From: Arthrobacter bambusae
Lineage (GTDB): Bacteria; Actinomycetota; Actinomycetes; Actinomycetales; Micrococcaceae
NCBI RefSeq assembly: GCF_022606295.1
Contig: NZ_JAHHZS010000003.1
Coordinates: 62,001-126,000 of the forward strand
DNA: 64,000 nt
Direction of reading: 5' to 3'
The notes below the pieces were generated by a model. The model was not told the DNA's origin. It did no database searches and saw nothing but the letters and a program-made list of their open reading frames with translations. A program made the translations under genes and the position numbers. Within the stretch, counting starts at the first letter, position 1. Every line of letters starts with the position of its first letter. Positions 17,921 through 27,362 of this stretch are shown here, piece after piece.

Positions 17921-19699
17921 GTGACTGAAACGCTCTTCGGCGGCCCCGCGCTGCCCCCGGCCTATCCGGAACGCGCAGCCTGGGGAACCGCCCCGAAGTT
18001 GCGCGCCTGGCAGCAGGAAGCGCTGGACCTGTACCTGAACGCCAGCCCGCGCGATTTTCTCGCCGTGGCAACCCCGGGCGCCGGTAAGACCACCTTCGCC
18101 TTGCGGATTGCGTCGATGCTCCTTGACAGTGGAACCGTGAACCGCGTGACGATCGTCGCACCTACGGACCACTTGAAACGGCAGTGGGCGGACGCCGCGG
18201 CCAAGGTGGGCATTGCCATCGATCCGAACTTCAAGAATGCGGACGGCCAGCACGGCAGGGGCTTCGTCGGCGTCGCGGTGACCTATGCGCAAGTGGCCAG
18301 CAAGCCCATGCTCCACCGGGCGAAGACCGAGGCCGCCCGCACCCTGGTCATCCTCGACGAAATCCACCACGGCGGCGAAGCGTTGTCCTGGGGCGATGGA
18401 TTGCGCGAGGCCTTCGATCCCGCTGCGCGGCGCCTGGCCCTCACGGGAACGCCTTTCCGTTCCGACACCTCACCCATCCCTTTCGTGGAATACGCCGAAG
18501 ACCGGGACGGCATCCGCCGCTCGAAGGCGGACTACACCTACGGCTACGGCAATGCGTTGAGGGACCACGTCGTCCGGCCCGTGCTGTTCATGGCGTATTC
18601 GGGCCAAATGCGTTGGCGTACCAGCGCCGGAGACGAAATGGCGGCTTCCCTTGGCGAGGCTGCCGTGACCAAGGACATCACCTCCCAGGCCTGGCGTACT
18701 GCCCTGAACCCGAGCGGCGAATGGATTCCCGCCGTTCTAGCCGCCGCCGACAAGCGCCTCAGCGAGGTCCGCCGTACCGTGCCCGACGCCGGCGGCCTGG
18801 TGATCGCCACGGACCACGACGACGCCCGCGCCTACGCCGGTCAGCTCAAGAAGATCACGGGCCAGTCGCCCACGGTGATCCTGTCCGATGATTCCAAGGC
18901 TTCGCACAAGATCGAGGAGTTCACGGCGAGCGACAAGCGCTGGATGGTGGCGGTCCGCATGGTGTCCGAAGGCGTTGACGTCCCCCGGCTTTCGGTCGGC
19001 GTCTACGCGACGTCCACCTCCACGCCGCTGTTCTTCGCCCAAGCCGTGGGCCGTTTTGTCCGTGCCCGCAAACGGGGGGAAACGGCGTCGGTCTTCTTGC
19101 CGTCCGTGCCGCCGCTCATGGCCTTGGCGAACTCCATGGAAGCCGAGCGGGACCACGCACTGGACCGGCCCGAGAAGGAAGACGCGGACGGCCTCTTCAA
19201 CCCCGAAGAAAACCTGATGGCCGAGGCCAACCGCGAAGAGAAGGCCTCTGACTCCCTGGAAAAGGGTAAATTCGAGGCCCTCGATTCCCAGGCATCCTTT
19301 GACAGGGTGCTGTTCGACGGCGGCGAATTCGGTACGGGAGCAGACATCGGCTCCGAGGACGAACTGGACTTCCTCGGGATCCCCGGGCTGCTCGACGCCG
19401 AACAGGTCGGAACGTTGCTCCGGCAGCGGCAGCACGATCAGCAGTCGAGGAAGAAGCGCCAGTCTCCGTTGGCTGCCGCCGCGGCGCCGGCGGTTCCGGA
19501 CCACCGCATGCTGATGGATCTGCGCAATGAGCTCGCCAAAAACGTCGCAGCATGGTCGGCCCGCACCGGCACCCCGCACGGCGTGGTCCACAACAAGTTG
19601 CGCGAGGTGTGTGGCGGACCGGCCGTGGCCCAGGCAAACGAAGAGCAATTGCAGTCGAGGCTGCGCAAGCTCCAGGATTGGTTCATCGGCCGGAAGTAG
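17921..19699 (+). CDS. DEAD/DEAH-box helicase (superfamily 2)
   Basis: 592 aa from GTG 17921. Helicase motifs in order: Walker A ATPGAGKTT (residues 50-58), motif II LVILDEIHHGG, motif III LALTGTPFRSD, and motif VI-like FFAQAVGRFVRARKRGE. The last 190 residues, acidic and helical (PEENLMAEANREEKA onward), are a family-specific extension. UvsW/UvrB-like SF2 helicases stand at this place in many actinobacteria; substrate (DNA or RNA) is not known. The 197-base gap before it holds two copies of CCTGGTAGT and a bulged hairpin GAAATCCC/GGGTATTTC (17744-17767), possibly ending the DUF3039 transcript. Confidence 0.92.
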   Translation: MTETLFGGPALPPAYPERAAWGTAPKLRAWQQEALDLYLNASPRDFLAVATPGAGKTTFALRIASMLLDSGTVNRVTIVAPTDHLKRQWADAAAKVGIAIDPNFKNADGQHGRGFVGVAVTYAQVASKPMLHRAKTEAARTLVILDEIHHGGEALSWGDGLREAFDPAARRLALTGTPFRSDTSPIPFVEYAEDRDGIRRSKADYTYGYGNALRDHVVRPVLFMAYSGQMRWRTSAGDEMAASLGEAAVTKDITSQAWRTALNPSGEWIPAVLAAADKRLSEVRRTVPDAGGLVIATDHDDARAYAGQLKKITGQSPTVILSDDSKASHKIEEFTASDKRWMVAVRMVSEGVDVPRLSVGVYATSTSTPLFFAQAVGRFVRARKRGETASVFLPSVPPLMALANSMEAERDHALDRPEKEDADGLFNPEENLMAEANREEKASDSLEKGKFEALDSQASFDRVLFDGGEFGTGADIGSEDELDFLGIPGLLDAEQVGTLLRQRQHDQQSRKKRQSPLAAAAAPAVPDHRMLMDLRNELAKNVAAWSARTGTPHGVVHNKLREVCGGPAVAQANEEQLQSRLRKLQDWFIGRK

Positions 19700-19724
19700 A
19701 TCTGCCTGGCAAGGCTACTGGCGC

Positions 19725-20351
19725 TTAGCGCTGCCCGAGTTCGACGCCGTTCTCTTCCAACTCGGCGTAGGTCTCGTCAAGATCCTCCGCGATGCCGGCG
19801 GTGAGCTCACCGATCACGGTCACGGAGTAGCCCGCCTGCACGGCGTCGAGCGCGGTGGCCCTGACGCAGTAGTCCGTGGCAATGCCGACCACCACCACTT
19901 CTTCCACTCCGTGGCTCTGCAGCCAGTCATCGAGCCCGAGGGCGTCCTCGTCCAGCTCGACGGAGGGGACGGCGCCGGGCACGAGCTCGCCCATGGGCAC
20001 TTCGTCTTCGGGTGCCAGGACTCCTTCGAACCCCGAATAGGCCGCTGTGTACTGTCCCTTGCGGAAGTACGCCTGGATGTACTCGGCGTCGAGATCCGGA
20101 TGGAGTTCGGCGCCTTTGCTCCCGGCGCGGCAATGCGGCGGCCAACTGTCCACAAGGTCCGGTGTCTCCGAAAAGTGGCTGCCGGGATCCACATGCCAGT
20201 CCTGCGTGGCAACAACGTGGTCGAAGTGCTGGTGGTTGGCATCAAGGTATTCGCTGATGGCCGCGGCGGTGGCTGCGCCACCTTCCACGGCGAGGGACCC
20301 GCCCTCGCAGAAATCATTCTGGACGTCCACGATAATCAGGGCACGGGACAT
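19725..20351 (-). CDS. pncA: Nicotinamidase (isochorismatase superfamily)
   Basis: 208 aa. It hydrolyses nicotinamide to nicotinate for NAD salvage. Catalytic triad visible: Asp in ALIIVDVQNDFCEGG, Lys in YFRKGQ, Cys in GIATDYCVRATA; metal-binding DWHVDPGSHF. It starts right behind pncB (TGA-ATG, no gap), so both act in one operon: PncA makes nicotinate and PncB converts it to the mononucleotide. Converges on the helicase gene. Confidence 0.95.
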   Translation of the reverse strand: MSRALIIVDVQNDFCEGGSLAVEGGAATAAAISEYLDANHQHFDHVVATQDWHVDPGSHFSETPDLVDSWPPHCRAGSKGAELHPDLDAEYIQAYFRKGQYTAAYSGFEGVLAPEDEVPMGELVPGAVPSVELDEDALGLDDWLQSHGVEEVVVVGIATDYCVRATALDAVQAGYSVTVIGELTAGIAEDLDETYAELEENGVELGQR

Positions 20352-21680
20352 TCAGTCCTCCTCATAGACGGTGGGGATCGCGGGCTCGCCGCGCTGCAAC
20401 CTCCGGACTACCGGCGGGAGTTCGTTCATGGTGGCGGCGTGGCGTTCCTGTGCCCGGACCACGCCCTCAGGGCCTGTCCATCCAGGGAGCAGTTCGCCGT
20501 TCTTGATGAACTGCTGGAGCAGCGGGCGATCGTTGCCGTCGTCTTCCGGCCGGTGTCCGATGCCCACGATCTCGTGGGTCGCGATGCCGAGTTCGTTGAG
20601 TTTGCGCAGGGCGTATTTGCGACCACCCACGCTGGCCTTGTTCTTGGCTACTTTGGCCACGGGAACGAATTCGCCGGCGTCGTTGGTCCGGCTGACGAGC
20701 TTGTACACCATGCTGGCCGTCGGAGCTCCCGATCCGGTGACCAGGGAGGTGCCTACGCCATACACGTCCACCGGTGCCGATTGCAGGGCCGCGATCGCGA
20801 ATTCATCGAGATCCGAGGTGACGACGATCCGGGTGTCGGTGTTGCCGAGGTTGTCCAGCAGCTCGCGGACCCACTGGGCCTGGGCCACGAGGTCGCCGGA
20901 ATCAAGGCGGACGGCCCCGAGCTTGTCACCCGCGAGCTCCACCGCGGTGCGTACCCCGACCTCGACGTCGTAGGTGTCTACCAGGAGCGTGGTCCCCGGT
21001 CCGAAGGCGGAAATCTGGGCTTGGAAGGCTTCGCGCTCGGTGTCATGCAGGAGCGTGAACGAATGGGCGGCCGTCCCTACGGTCTTGATGCCGTAGCGGC
21101 GGCCGGCCTCGAGGTTGGAGGTGCTGCCGAAACCGGCGATGACGGCGGCGCGGGCTGCCGCCGTCGCGGATTCCTCCTGGGTGCGTCGGGAGCCCATCTC
21201 GATGCACGGCCGGTTACCGGCCGCGCTGGTCATACGGGAGGCAGCCGAAGCAATCGCGGTGTCGTGGTTGAGCACGGACAAAATGTACGTTTCCAGGATG
21301 CACGCTTCCGCGAACGTTGATTCGACGATCATGATGGGGGAGCCGGGGAAGTAGGCTTCGCCCTCCGGATACCCCCAAATGTCGCCCGAAAACCTGTAGT
21401 CCGCGAGGAAGTCCAGCGTCTGCCTGTCAACTACTTTGTGTTGATCGAGGAACGTGAGTTCGGCGTCTCCGAAACGGAAGTCCCTGATGCCCTCAAGCAG
21501 CCTGCCCGTGCCGGCGACGATCCCGTAGCGGCGACCATCGGGCAGGCGCCGGGCGAAGGCCTCGAAGACGGAGCGCCGGTGTGCCGCGCCCGAATGGAGG
21601 GCAGCTTCGAGCATTGTCAGCTCATAGTGATCGGTGTACAACGACGTGCGGGGGTGGTCCCAGGCGACGGATCTGCTCAC
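20352..21680 (-). CDS. pncB: Nicotinate phosphoribosyltransferase
   Basis: 442 aa. It makes nicotinate mononucleotide from nicotinate and PRPP. Seen: N-terminal LYTDHYELTMLEAAL, FPGSPIMIVESTFAEACILET, the HDTAIASAASRM stretch, GFGSTSNLEAGRRYGI, LRLDSGDL-type RLDSGDLVAQ and VTSDLDEF. TAGAGT ends 6 bases before the GTG, indicating a leaderless transcript. Upstream lies a 58-bp tandem repeat in the divergent region shared with clpS. First gene of a pncB-pncA operon. Confidence 0.96.
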   Translation of the reverse strand: MSRSVAWDHPRTSLYTDHYELTMLEAALHSGAAHRRSVFEAFARRLPDGRRYGIVAGTGRLLEGIRDFRFGDAELTFLDQHKVVDRQTLDFLADYRFSGDIWGYPEGEAYFPGSPIMIVESTFAEACILETYILSVLNHDTAIASAASRMTSAAGNRPCIEMGSRRTQEESATAAARAAVIAGFGSTSNLEAGRRYGIKTVGTAAHSFTLLHDTEREAFQAQISAFGPGTTLLVDTYDVEVGVRTAVELAGDKLGAVRLDSGDLVAQAQWVRELLDNLGNTDTRIVVTSDLDEFAIAALQSAPVDVYGVGTSLVTGSGAPTASMVYKLVSRTNDAGEFVPVAKVAKNKASVGGRKYALRKLNELGIATHEIVGIGHRPEDDGNDRPLLQQFIKNGELLPGWTGPEGVVRAQERHAATMNELPPVVRRLQRGEPAIPTVYEED

Positions 21681-21700
21681 GGATTCACTCTAGTCCCCGG

Positions 21701-21863
21701 CGGCTCCCACGTCTCGCTGCGCTCAACGCGGGGCCCTCGCCGCCGTGGGCCCATCCAGCGGCTCCCACGTCTCGCTGCGCTCAACGCGGGGCCCTCGCCG
21801 CCGTGGGCCCATCCAGCGGCTCCCACGTCTCGCTGCGCTCAACGCGGGGCCCCCGCCGCCGTG
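21701..21863. repeat. 58-bp tandem repeat, about 2.8 copies
   Basis: Copies start at 21701, 21759 and 21817; the third is cut at 47 bp. The unit begins CGGCTCCCACGTCTCGCTGC and ends CGTGGGCCCATCCAG; GGCTCCCACG and CGTGGGCC are near-inverted within each unit, so every copy can form a hairpin. The first two are identical. The array fills most of the pncB-clpS divergent promoter gap, between their -10 hexamers. Confidence 0.93.
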
Positions 21864-21892
21864 CGTGCAAGCGCCACCATTAGAATGGACAG

Positions 21893-22300
21893 ATGACCAC
21901 TACCGTCGGCCCCGGCACAGCCCCCGGCACCTATTCAGCCAGCAACACAGTCACAGACGCAGGCTTAAAGGGAAAAGAACGGACGGACATCTCGGAGCAG
22001 TCGTCCACCGACCTCCTCAGCGCCGCTGACATCCCTTGGAACCTCGTGATCTGGAACGATCCCGTCAACCTCATGAGCTACGTGAGCTACGTCTTCCAAA
22101 GCTACTTCGGCTATTCCGAGGCAAAATCCAACAAGCTCATGCTTGAGGTCCACAAGAAGGGCCGGTCCATCGTGGCGTACGGTGGCAAGGAACAAGTGGA
22201 GCAGCACGCGGTTGCCATGCACGGCTATGGTTTGTGGGCAACAGTTGAAAAGGCAAGCAGCGGCGACGGCCGGGGACGCAAGGGCGGCGCACGTGGCTAA
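21893..22300 (+). CDS. clpS: ATP-dependent Clp protease adaptor ClpS
   Basis: 135 aa. The core is IPWNLVIWNDPVNLMSYVSY, LMLEVHKKGRSIVAYGG and AVAMHGYGLWATVEK, the N-degron binding adaptor that hands substrates to ClpA/ClpC. About 45 extra residues at the N terminus are low-complexity. TAGAAT ends 6 bases before the ATG (leaderless). It overlaps the DUF2017 gene by 8 bases, as in other actinobacteria. Confidence 0.95.
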   Translation: MTTTVGPGTAPGTYSASNTVTDAGLKGKERTDISEQSSTDLLSAADIPWNLVIWNDPVNLMSYVSYVFQSYFGYSEAKSNKLMLEVHKKGRSIVAYGGKEQVEQHAVAMHGYGLWATVEKASSGDGRGRKGGARG

Positions 22301-22859
22301 GGCTTTCAAGTACGGACTCAAAGGCATCACCGGCTACCTTGAGCCCGCCGAGCGCGATCTCCTGCGCGGACTCCTGGATGACGTCATTTCAATGCTCGAG
22401 CCGGAGCTGTCGAGGAACGAAGATCCCCTGACGGCCTTGATCGGCCTGGACATGGACGTCAAGGAACCGTCCGACCGAGCCCTTTTGCGGCTCTTGCCGA
22501 ACGTCATGAAGAACGACGACGCCGCGTCCCTCGAGTTCCGCCAGCTCACCGAGCGCTCGCTGAGGGAAGGAAAAATCGGCGCCCTCCGGGCCGCCGCGAT
22601 GGGCCTGGACCGAAACGAGCTCGTCCTCACCCCGGAGGAGGCGAAGCTTTGGTCCATGGCCCTCAACGATGTCCGTTTGGTGCTGGCGGAGCGCCTCGAT
22701 ATCCGCGACGAAGCGGATGCCGACCATGTCCACGCCATGCAGGACTGGTCCCAGGCCGAAGACGTAGAGAGCTACCTGGCGCTCGTCTACAACTTCACCA
22801 CGTGGCTCCAGGAATCGTTGGTCCAGGCCATGATGACCTCGATGGACCGGAAGCCCTGA
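22293..22859 (+). CDS. DUF2017 family protein
   Basis: 188 aa, GTG start inside the last codons of clpS. All-helical and acidic, with [20 protein letters not shown] at the N terminus and [20 protein letters not shown] at the C terminus. Orthologue of the protein encoded after clpS in mycobacteria (Rv1332 region). Function not known; constant linkage and overlap with clpS suggest a role in the same proteolysis step. Confidence 0.88.
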   Translation: MAKAFKYGLKGITGYLEPAERDLLRGLLDDVISMLEPELSRNEDPLTALIGLDMDVKEPSDRALLRLLPNVMKNDDAASLEFRQLTERSLREGKIGALRAAAMGLDRNELVLTPEEAKLWSMALNDVRLVLAERLDIRDEADADHVHAMQDWSQAEDVESYLALVYNFTTWLQESLVQAMMTSMDRKP

Positions 22860-22879
22860 GTGGAATTGCCGGGCCTTGT

Positions 22880-22912
22880 GGGCCTCCGTGTGACAAAACA
22901 GACACGAGGCCC
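22880..22912. terminator. Hairpin after the clpS-DUF2017 pair
   Basis: GGGCCTC-C-GTGT pairs with ACAC-GAGGCCC around a 10-nt loop, with one bulged C. It lies 20 bases after the DUF2017 stop. No U-tract follows, so termination is only possible, not certain. Confidence 0.35.
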
Positions 22913-22963
22913 CCGCCACATGTCATGGCTGCAGCACATGCCTTGGCTTATTCTTCTAGAATC

Positions 22964-24052
22964 ATGAACTCAGCATCGGACCCGGTATCGGGTGGGGAGA
23001 GCGCCGTCGCCGCGCGGGAATCACAGCGCAAGCCGGATTCGCTGCGCAAGCCGGAATCACTGAACAGCCAGGCACACAACCCCTTGCTGGGATCACGCCC
23101 CATCGGTGTCTTCGATTCCGGTGTCGGCGGACTGACCGTGGCACGGTCCATCATCGACCAGCTGCCCCATGAGTCGATCATCTATGTGGGGGACACTGCC
23201 AACGGACCGTACGGGCCGCTGCCCATCGCCGAAGTCCGGGCCAATGCGCTTGGCGTCATGGACGAGCTCGTGGACTCCGGCGTCAAGCTCCTGACCATCG
23301 CCTGCAACTCGGCCTCGGCCGCGGTTTTGCGCGATGCCCGCGAACGCTATACGGCCCGTTACGGGATTCCCGTCATCGAGGTCATTCAGCCCGCAGTCCG
23401 CCGCGCGGTGTCCGCGACAAGATCCGGCCGGATCGGCGTCATCGGGACATCCGCCACAGTGGGCTCCCGGGCCTACGAGGACACCTTCGCCGCGGCGCCG
23501 GACCTGACGATCACTTCGGTGGCCTGTCCGGAATTCGTGAGTTTCGTGGAAGCCGGCATCACCACCGGTCCCGAACTGCTGGCCGCGGCCCACGAATACC
23601 TGGAGCCGCTCAGGGACGCAGGCGTGGACACCGTGGTGTTGGGCTGCACGCACTATCCCTTGCTCACCGGCGTGATCTCCTTCGTCATGGGGGAAGACGT
23701 CACCCTTGTGTCGAGCGCTGAGGAGACCGCCAAAGACGTTTACCGCGCCTTGGCCAACCACGGGATCCAGCGGACCGATCCCGGTGTGCCGCGGCACGAC
23801 TTCATGGCCACCGGCGACGCTGTCCAATTCGAAACCCTGGCGCGCCGTTTCCTCGGCCCTGAGGTCCTGTCCGTACGCCACGTGGACCACGTGGCCGCCC
23901 AATACCCGACCGGAAGCCTTGCGCGGATCACTCCGGAAATGTTGGAGGCCGCCCGCGCCGGCGGCCATCATGCGAGGACGTCCAATTTCGTTGATCCTGC
24001 AGCATTCACCATGAACGAATTCGGCGCGGCCCGCGGGGGCCGCATCCAGTGA
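22964..24052 (+). CDS. murI: Glutamate racemase
   Basis: 362 aa. It makes D-glutamate for peptidoglycan. Catalytic motifs: [12 protein letters not shown] (first Cys-side Asp/Ser loop), [22 protein letters not shown] with the first catalytic Cys, and LGCTHYPLL with the second. A 45-residue N-terminal extension before RPIGVFDSG is rich in Ser/Lys/Pro and contains a duplicated unit (RKPDSL / RKPESL), absent from typical 265-280 aa racemases. TAGAAT lies just one base before the ATG, so the true promoter or start is less clear than for neighbours. Confidence 0.94.
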   Translation: MNSASDPVSGGESAVAARESQRKPDSLRKPESLNSQAHNPLLGSRPIGVFDSGVGGLTVARSIIDQLPHESIIYVGDTANGPYGPLPIAEVRANALGVMDELVDSGVKLLTIACNSASAAVLRDARERYTARYGIPVIEVIQPAVRRAVSATRSGRIGVIGTSATVGSRAYEDTFAAAPDLTITSVACPEFVSFVEAGITTGPELLAAAHEYLEPLRDAGVDTVVLGCTHYPLLTGVISFVMGEDVTLVSSAEETAKDVYRALANHGIQRTDPGVPRHDFMATGDAVQFETLARRFLGPEVLSVRHVDHVAAQYPTGSLARITPEMLEAARAGGHHARTSNFVDPAAFTMNEFGAARGGRIQ

Positions 24053-24846
24053 AACTGACCATTGTTGGCTGCACGGGTTCCTTCCCCGGTCCCGGCTCTC
24101 CGGCGTCGTGCTACCTGCTGACGGCGCACGACGGTGAGCGCCAGTGGAAGATCGTCATGGACCTTGGCAGCGGTGCCCTCGGGGCCATCCAGCGCTACAC
24201 CGACCTCGAAGATATCGACGCCATCTTCCTGACCCACTTGCACCCGGACCACTGCATGGATCTCTGCGGACTGCACGTGGCCGTCCGCTGGAAGCCGGGT
24301 GGCTGGGGACGGGAGAGGATCCCCGTCTGGGGTCCCGCCGCGACAGCAGACCGTATGGCCACCGCCTACGGTTTGGAGTTGGACCCGGGAATGCACGAGG
24401 AATTCGACTTCAGCAACTGGAGTGAACGCCAATCCGTTCAACTCGGGCCGTTCACCGTGACACCGTACGCCGTGAACCACCCGGTGGAAGAGGCCTACGC
24501 CTTGCGCGTGGAGGTCACAGAGCCGGACAAAGACGGCAAAGCCGTGAGCCGGGTCCTCACGTACTCGGGAGACACCGACTCGTGCGCCGGACTCGAAGAC
24601 GCCGCCCGCAACGCCGATCTCTTCCTGTGCGAGGCCGCTTTCGAAGAAGGGCGCGACGACGGCATCAAGGATGTGCACTTGACCGGCAAACGGGCGGGCC
24701 AGGCCGCGACGGCAGCAGGAGCCCGACGCCTCCTGCTGACCCATATCCCGGTCTGGACATCGCAGACCAAAGTCATGGCCGAGGCGCGGCCCGAGTTCGC
24801 CGGCGATGTCGCCGTCGCGGTTGCCGGAGTCCACTACACCGTCTGA
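24049..24846 (+). CDS. MBL-fold hydrolase, Rv1339-like cyclic nucleotide phosphodiesterase
   Basis: 265 aa, GTGA overlap with murI. Metallo-beta-lactamase fold: [16 protein letters not shown] (HxHxDH), [32 protein letters not shown] and [10 protein letters not shown]. Mycobacterial Rv1339, in the same gene position between murI and rph, is reported as an atypical cAMP phosphodiesterase. Applying that activity here is inference from synteny and motifs; a tRNase Z-like nuclease role is the alternative. Confidence 0.88.
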   Translation: MKLTIVGCTGSFPGPGSPASCYLLTAHDGERQWKIVMDLGSGALGAIQRYTDLEDIDAIFLTHLHPDHCMDLCGLHVAVRWKPGGWGRERIPVWGPAATADRMATAYGLELDPGMHEEFDFSNWSERQSVQLGPFTVTPYAVNHPVEEAYALRVEVTEPDKDGKAVSRVLTYSGDTDSCAGLEDAARNADLFLCEAAFEEGRDDGIKDVHLTGKRAGQAATAAGARRLLLTHIPVWTSQTKVMAEARPEFAGDVAVAVAGVHYTV

Positions 24847-24942
24847 AGGCCGCCGCCCGACGACGGGATCCGGCTGCGTCGTCCGATGGCGCAGTCCAAC
24901 TGTGCTGTCCGGCGAGGGCCACGGGATCGCTAAGCTTGCAGT

Positions 24943-25701
24943 ATGACTTCCGAAGCCACATCTGTCCCCGTCATCCGTGCCGACGGCCGCACACCCGATC
25001 AACTCCGTCCCATCAGCATCACCCGCGGCTGGTCCAAGCAGGCCGAAGGTTCTGCCCTGATCGAATTCGGCAACACCCGGGTGCTGTGCACGGCTTCCCT
25101 GACCGAGGGCGTTCCGCGCTGGCTTAAGGGCGAAGGCCGCGGCTGGGTCACGGCCGAGTACGCGATGCTGCCGCGGGCCACGAACACCCGTTCCGACCGT
25201 GAGTCCGTCAAGGGCAGGATCGGCGGACGCACGCACGAAATTTCGCGCCTGATCGGCCGCTCGCTGCGTTCCATCATCGACACCAAGGCCCTGGGCGAGA
25301 ATACGATCGTGCTGGACTGCGATGTCTTGCAGGCCGACGGCGGCACGCGCACCGCGGCGATTACCGGCGCCTACGTGGCGCTCGCCGAAGCGATCCGCTT
25401 CGCCCGCGAGAACAAGATGATCGCGAAGAACGCACAGCCGCTGATCGACACCATCGCTGCGGTTTCCGTGGGAATCATCGATGGCATCCCGATGTTGGAC
25501 CTGCCGTACGTGGAGGACGTCCGCGCGGAAACCGACATGAACGTGGTGGTCACGGGCTCCGGCAAGTTCGTTGAAGTGCAAGGCACCGCGGAGGGAGCCC
25601 CCTTCGACCGCGACGAACTGAATGCCTTGCTGGACCTTGCCCTGATCGGCACCGGCGAGCTGGCGGCAATCCAGCGCGAGACCCTGGCCGAGGCCCCGTG
25701 A
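24943..25701 (+). CDS. rph: Ribonuclease PH
   Basis: 252 aa phosphorolytic 3'-5' exoribonuclease that trims tRNA 3' ends. Motifs: [54 protein letters not shown], the phosphate-binding RSLRSIID and [24 protein letters not shown] ends 6 bases before the ATG (leaderless). GTGA overlap with rdgB downstream. Confidence 0.97.
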   Translation: MTSEATSVPVIRADGRTPDQLRPISITRGWSKQAEGSALIEFGNTRVLCTASLTEGVPRWLKGEGRGWVTAEYAMLPRATNTRSDRESVKGRIGGRTHEISRLIGRSLRSIIDTKALGENTIVLDCDVLQADGGTRTAAITGAYVALAEAIRFARENKMIAKNAQPLIDTIAAVSVGIIDGIPMLDLPYVEDVRAETDMNVVVTGSGKFVEVQGTAEGAPFDRDELNALLDLALIGTGELAAIQRETLAEAP

Positions 25702-26339
25702 GCGGGTCGACCACGCCGCGGCTCGTTCTCGCCACCCACAACAAGGGAAAACTGCGCGAACTCCGGGAACTCCTCAGGGGGCAAGTGCCAGGACTCGACG
25801 TCGATACCCAAGTGGTCGATGCGGCCGCAGCCGGCGCTCCCGATGTTGCCGAGACCGGCGTGACGTTTGCCGAGAACTCCCTCCTCAAGGCACGGGCCGT
25901 GGCTGAAGCCACAGGTATGGTGGCAATCGCCGATGACTCGGGACTGGCCGTGGACGTCCTGGGCGGAGCGCCGGGCATCTTCTCGGCCCGGTGGTCCGGC
26001 CGGCACGGTGACGATGCCGCCAACCTCGAGCTCTTGCTGGCGCAACTCTCCGACGTCCCCGACGCCCACAGGGGAGCCGCGTTCGTGTGCGCCGCGGCGC
26101 TCGCTGTACCGGCCGCCGTCGACGGCGGGGCGCGCGAGGTGGTCGAGTACGGACAGCTGGAAGGCACTCTGTTGCGCGAACCGCGCGGCGCGGGCGGATT
26201 CGGGTACGACCCCGTGCTGCAGCCCGAGGGGCTGGACCGCAGTTGCGCGGAGCTGAGTTCCGAGGAGAAGAACGCCATCAGCCACCGTGGCAAGGCGTTC
26301 AGGGCGCTGCTGCCGGCCATCGTGGACGCCTTGCGCTAA
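25698..26339 (+). CDS. rdgB: RdgB/HAM1 family non-canonical purine NTP pyrophosphatase
   Basis: 213 aa. It hydrolyses dITP and XTP to keep them out of DNA. Seen: [71 protein letters not shown] and SHRGKAF, all in family order. GTG start overlaps the rph stop. A terminator follows at 26364. Confidence 0.96.
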   Translation: MSGSTTPRLVLATHNKGKLRELRELLRGQVPGLDVDTQVVDAAAAGAPDVAETGVTFAENSLLKARAVAEATGMVAIADDSGLAVDVLGGAPGIFSARWSGRHGDDAANLELLLAQLSDVPDAHRGAAFVCAAALAVPAAVDGGAREVVEYGQLEGTLLREPRGAGGFGYDPVLQPEGLDRSCAELSSEEKNAISHRGKAFRALLPAIVDALR

Positions 26340-26363
26340 TACTCCCGCCCGGCATTAACCGGA

Positions 26364-26393
26364 AAAGGCACCCCGCAACTGCAGGGTGCCTTT
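26364..26393. terminator. Bidirectional rho-independent terminator
   Basis: AAAGGCACCC / GGGTGCCTTT, a perfect 10-bp stem with a 10-nt loop, between the converging rdgB and DedA genes. The A-run on one side and T-run on the other allow it to work on both strands. Confidence 0.85.
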
Positions 26394-26410
26394 CCTATAA
26401 GTCAGCGGGT

Positions 26411-27190
26411 TTAGCGCTCGCCGTGCTTTCCGGCTTCGCTTCCGTCGACGAACTCCTCGGTGGGTTGCGCGCCCCGGTCCGTGGCTTTGCGCTTTGCCAG
26501 GATGCCGCGGAGGACCTCGACGGCCACGGGGACCACTGAGAGGAGCACGATGACCACGAAGATGATGTCCAGGTTGTCCCGGACCCACGGGACCTTGTCG
26601 CCGAGCAGGTAGCCGAGCAGCGTGACGCCGCCGCCCCAGAGCGCCGCCCCGATGACGTTGAAAATGAAGAACTTGCGCTTGTCCATCTGGGCGACGCCGA
26701 CAATCACCGGGACGAAGGTGCGGATGATCGGAACGAAGCGGGCAAGGATCAGGGCCTTGCCACCGTGCTTTTCGAAGAAGGCGTGCGCGCTCTCGACGTT
26801 CTCCCGCTTGAACAGCTTGGAATCAGGCTTGTTGAAGATGGCCGGTCCGGCTTTGGAGCCGATGAGGTAGCCGCTCTGGTTGCCGATGATCGCAGAAACG
26901 ACGATGAGGGCGGCAAGAGCCCAGATATTGAACTTGATGGTATCCGTGGCGACGAGGAGCCCCGCAGTGAAGAGCATCGAGTCGCCAGGCAGGAAGAAGC
27001 CCACCAGGAGTCCCGTTTCGGCGAACACAATGCCGCACACGAGCAGGACTACCCATGGGGCCAATGCGGGGTCGGCCAGGAAGACCTGGGGGTTCAGCCA
27101 GTCGGGGAGGAGCGCGGACATATGCGGCTGCACCTGCCCGGCACCCCCCAAAGCGGATACGGCAAAGTCGTTCATCGCAGAAAGGGTCAC
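26411..27190 (-). CDS. DedA family membrane protein
   Basis: 259 aa. About six membrane helices and the DedA/VTT signature: FAETGLLVGFFLPGDSMLF, IGNQSGYLIGSKAG, FFEKHGGKALILARFVPIIRTFVPVIVG. The family moves lipids (undecaprenyl phosphate or phospholipids) across the membrane and affects proton-motive force. GTG 27190 is chosen because TACCCT lies exactly 6 bases upstream, a leaderless arrangement; the ATG at 27175 is the other option. Confidence 0.92.
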   Translation of the reverse strand: MTLSAMNDFAVSALGGAGQVQPHMSALLPDWLNPQVFLADPALAPWVVLLVCGIVFAETGLLVGFFLPGDSMLFTAGLLVATDTIKFNIWALAALIVVSAIIGNQSGYLIGSKAGPAIFNKPDSKLFKRENVESAHAFFEKHGGKALILARFVPIIRTFVPVIVGVAQMDKRKFFIFNVIGAALWGGGVTLLGYLLGDKVPWVRDNLDIIFVVIVLLSVVPVAVEVLRGILAKRKATDRGAQPTEEFVDGSEAGKHGER

Positions 27191-27242
27191 CCTTCAAGGG
27201 TACGGGACAACCGCCGTCGGGCCCTTGAGACTGTGCCTGGGG

Positions 27243-27257
27243 GTGTCTGACAGACAC
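27243..27257. promoter_or_regulatory. 15-bp perfect palindrome, candidate operator
   Basis: GTGTCTG-A-CAGACAC in the 172-base divergent gap between DedA and the MFS exporter, about 105 bases before the MFS start. Size and symmetry fit a TetR/MarR-type operator; no such regulator gene adjoins it. Confidence 0.45.
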
Positions 27258-27362
27258 TGCCACCAATCGCCCGACATGCGTAGCGTGGTGGACGTGGAGA
27301 GAAGAGACGAGAACTTCTGCGTCCGCAGCCAACTGACCATGAATGACGAGGAAGAACTTTTG

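Noticed and set aside
19527..21320. 597-aa plus-strand frame across pncA and pncB
   Set aside because: It lies antisense to two clearly recognised NAD salvage enzymes with catalytic motifs and would overlap the helicase end.
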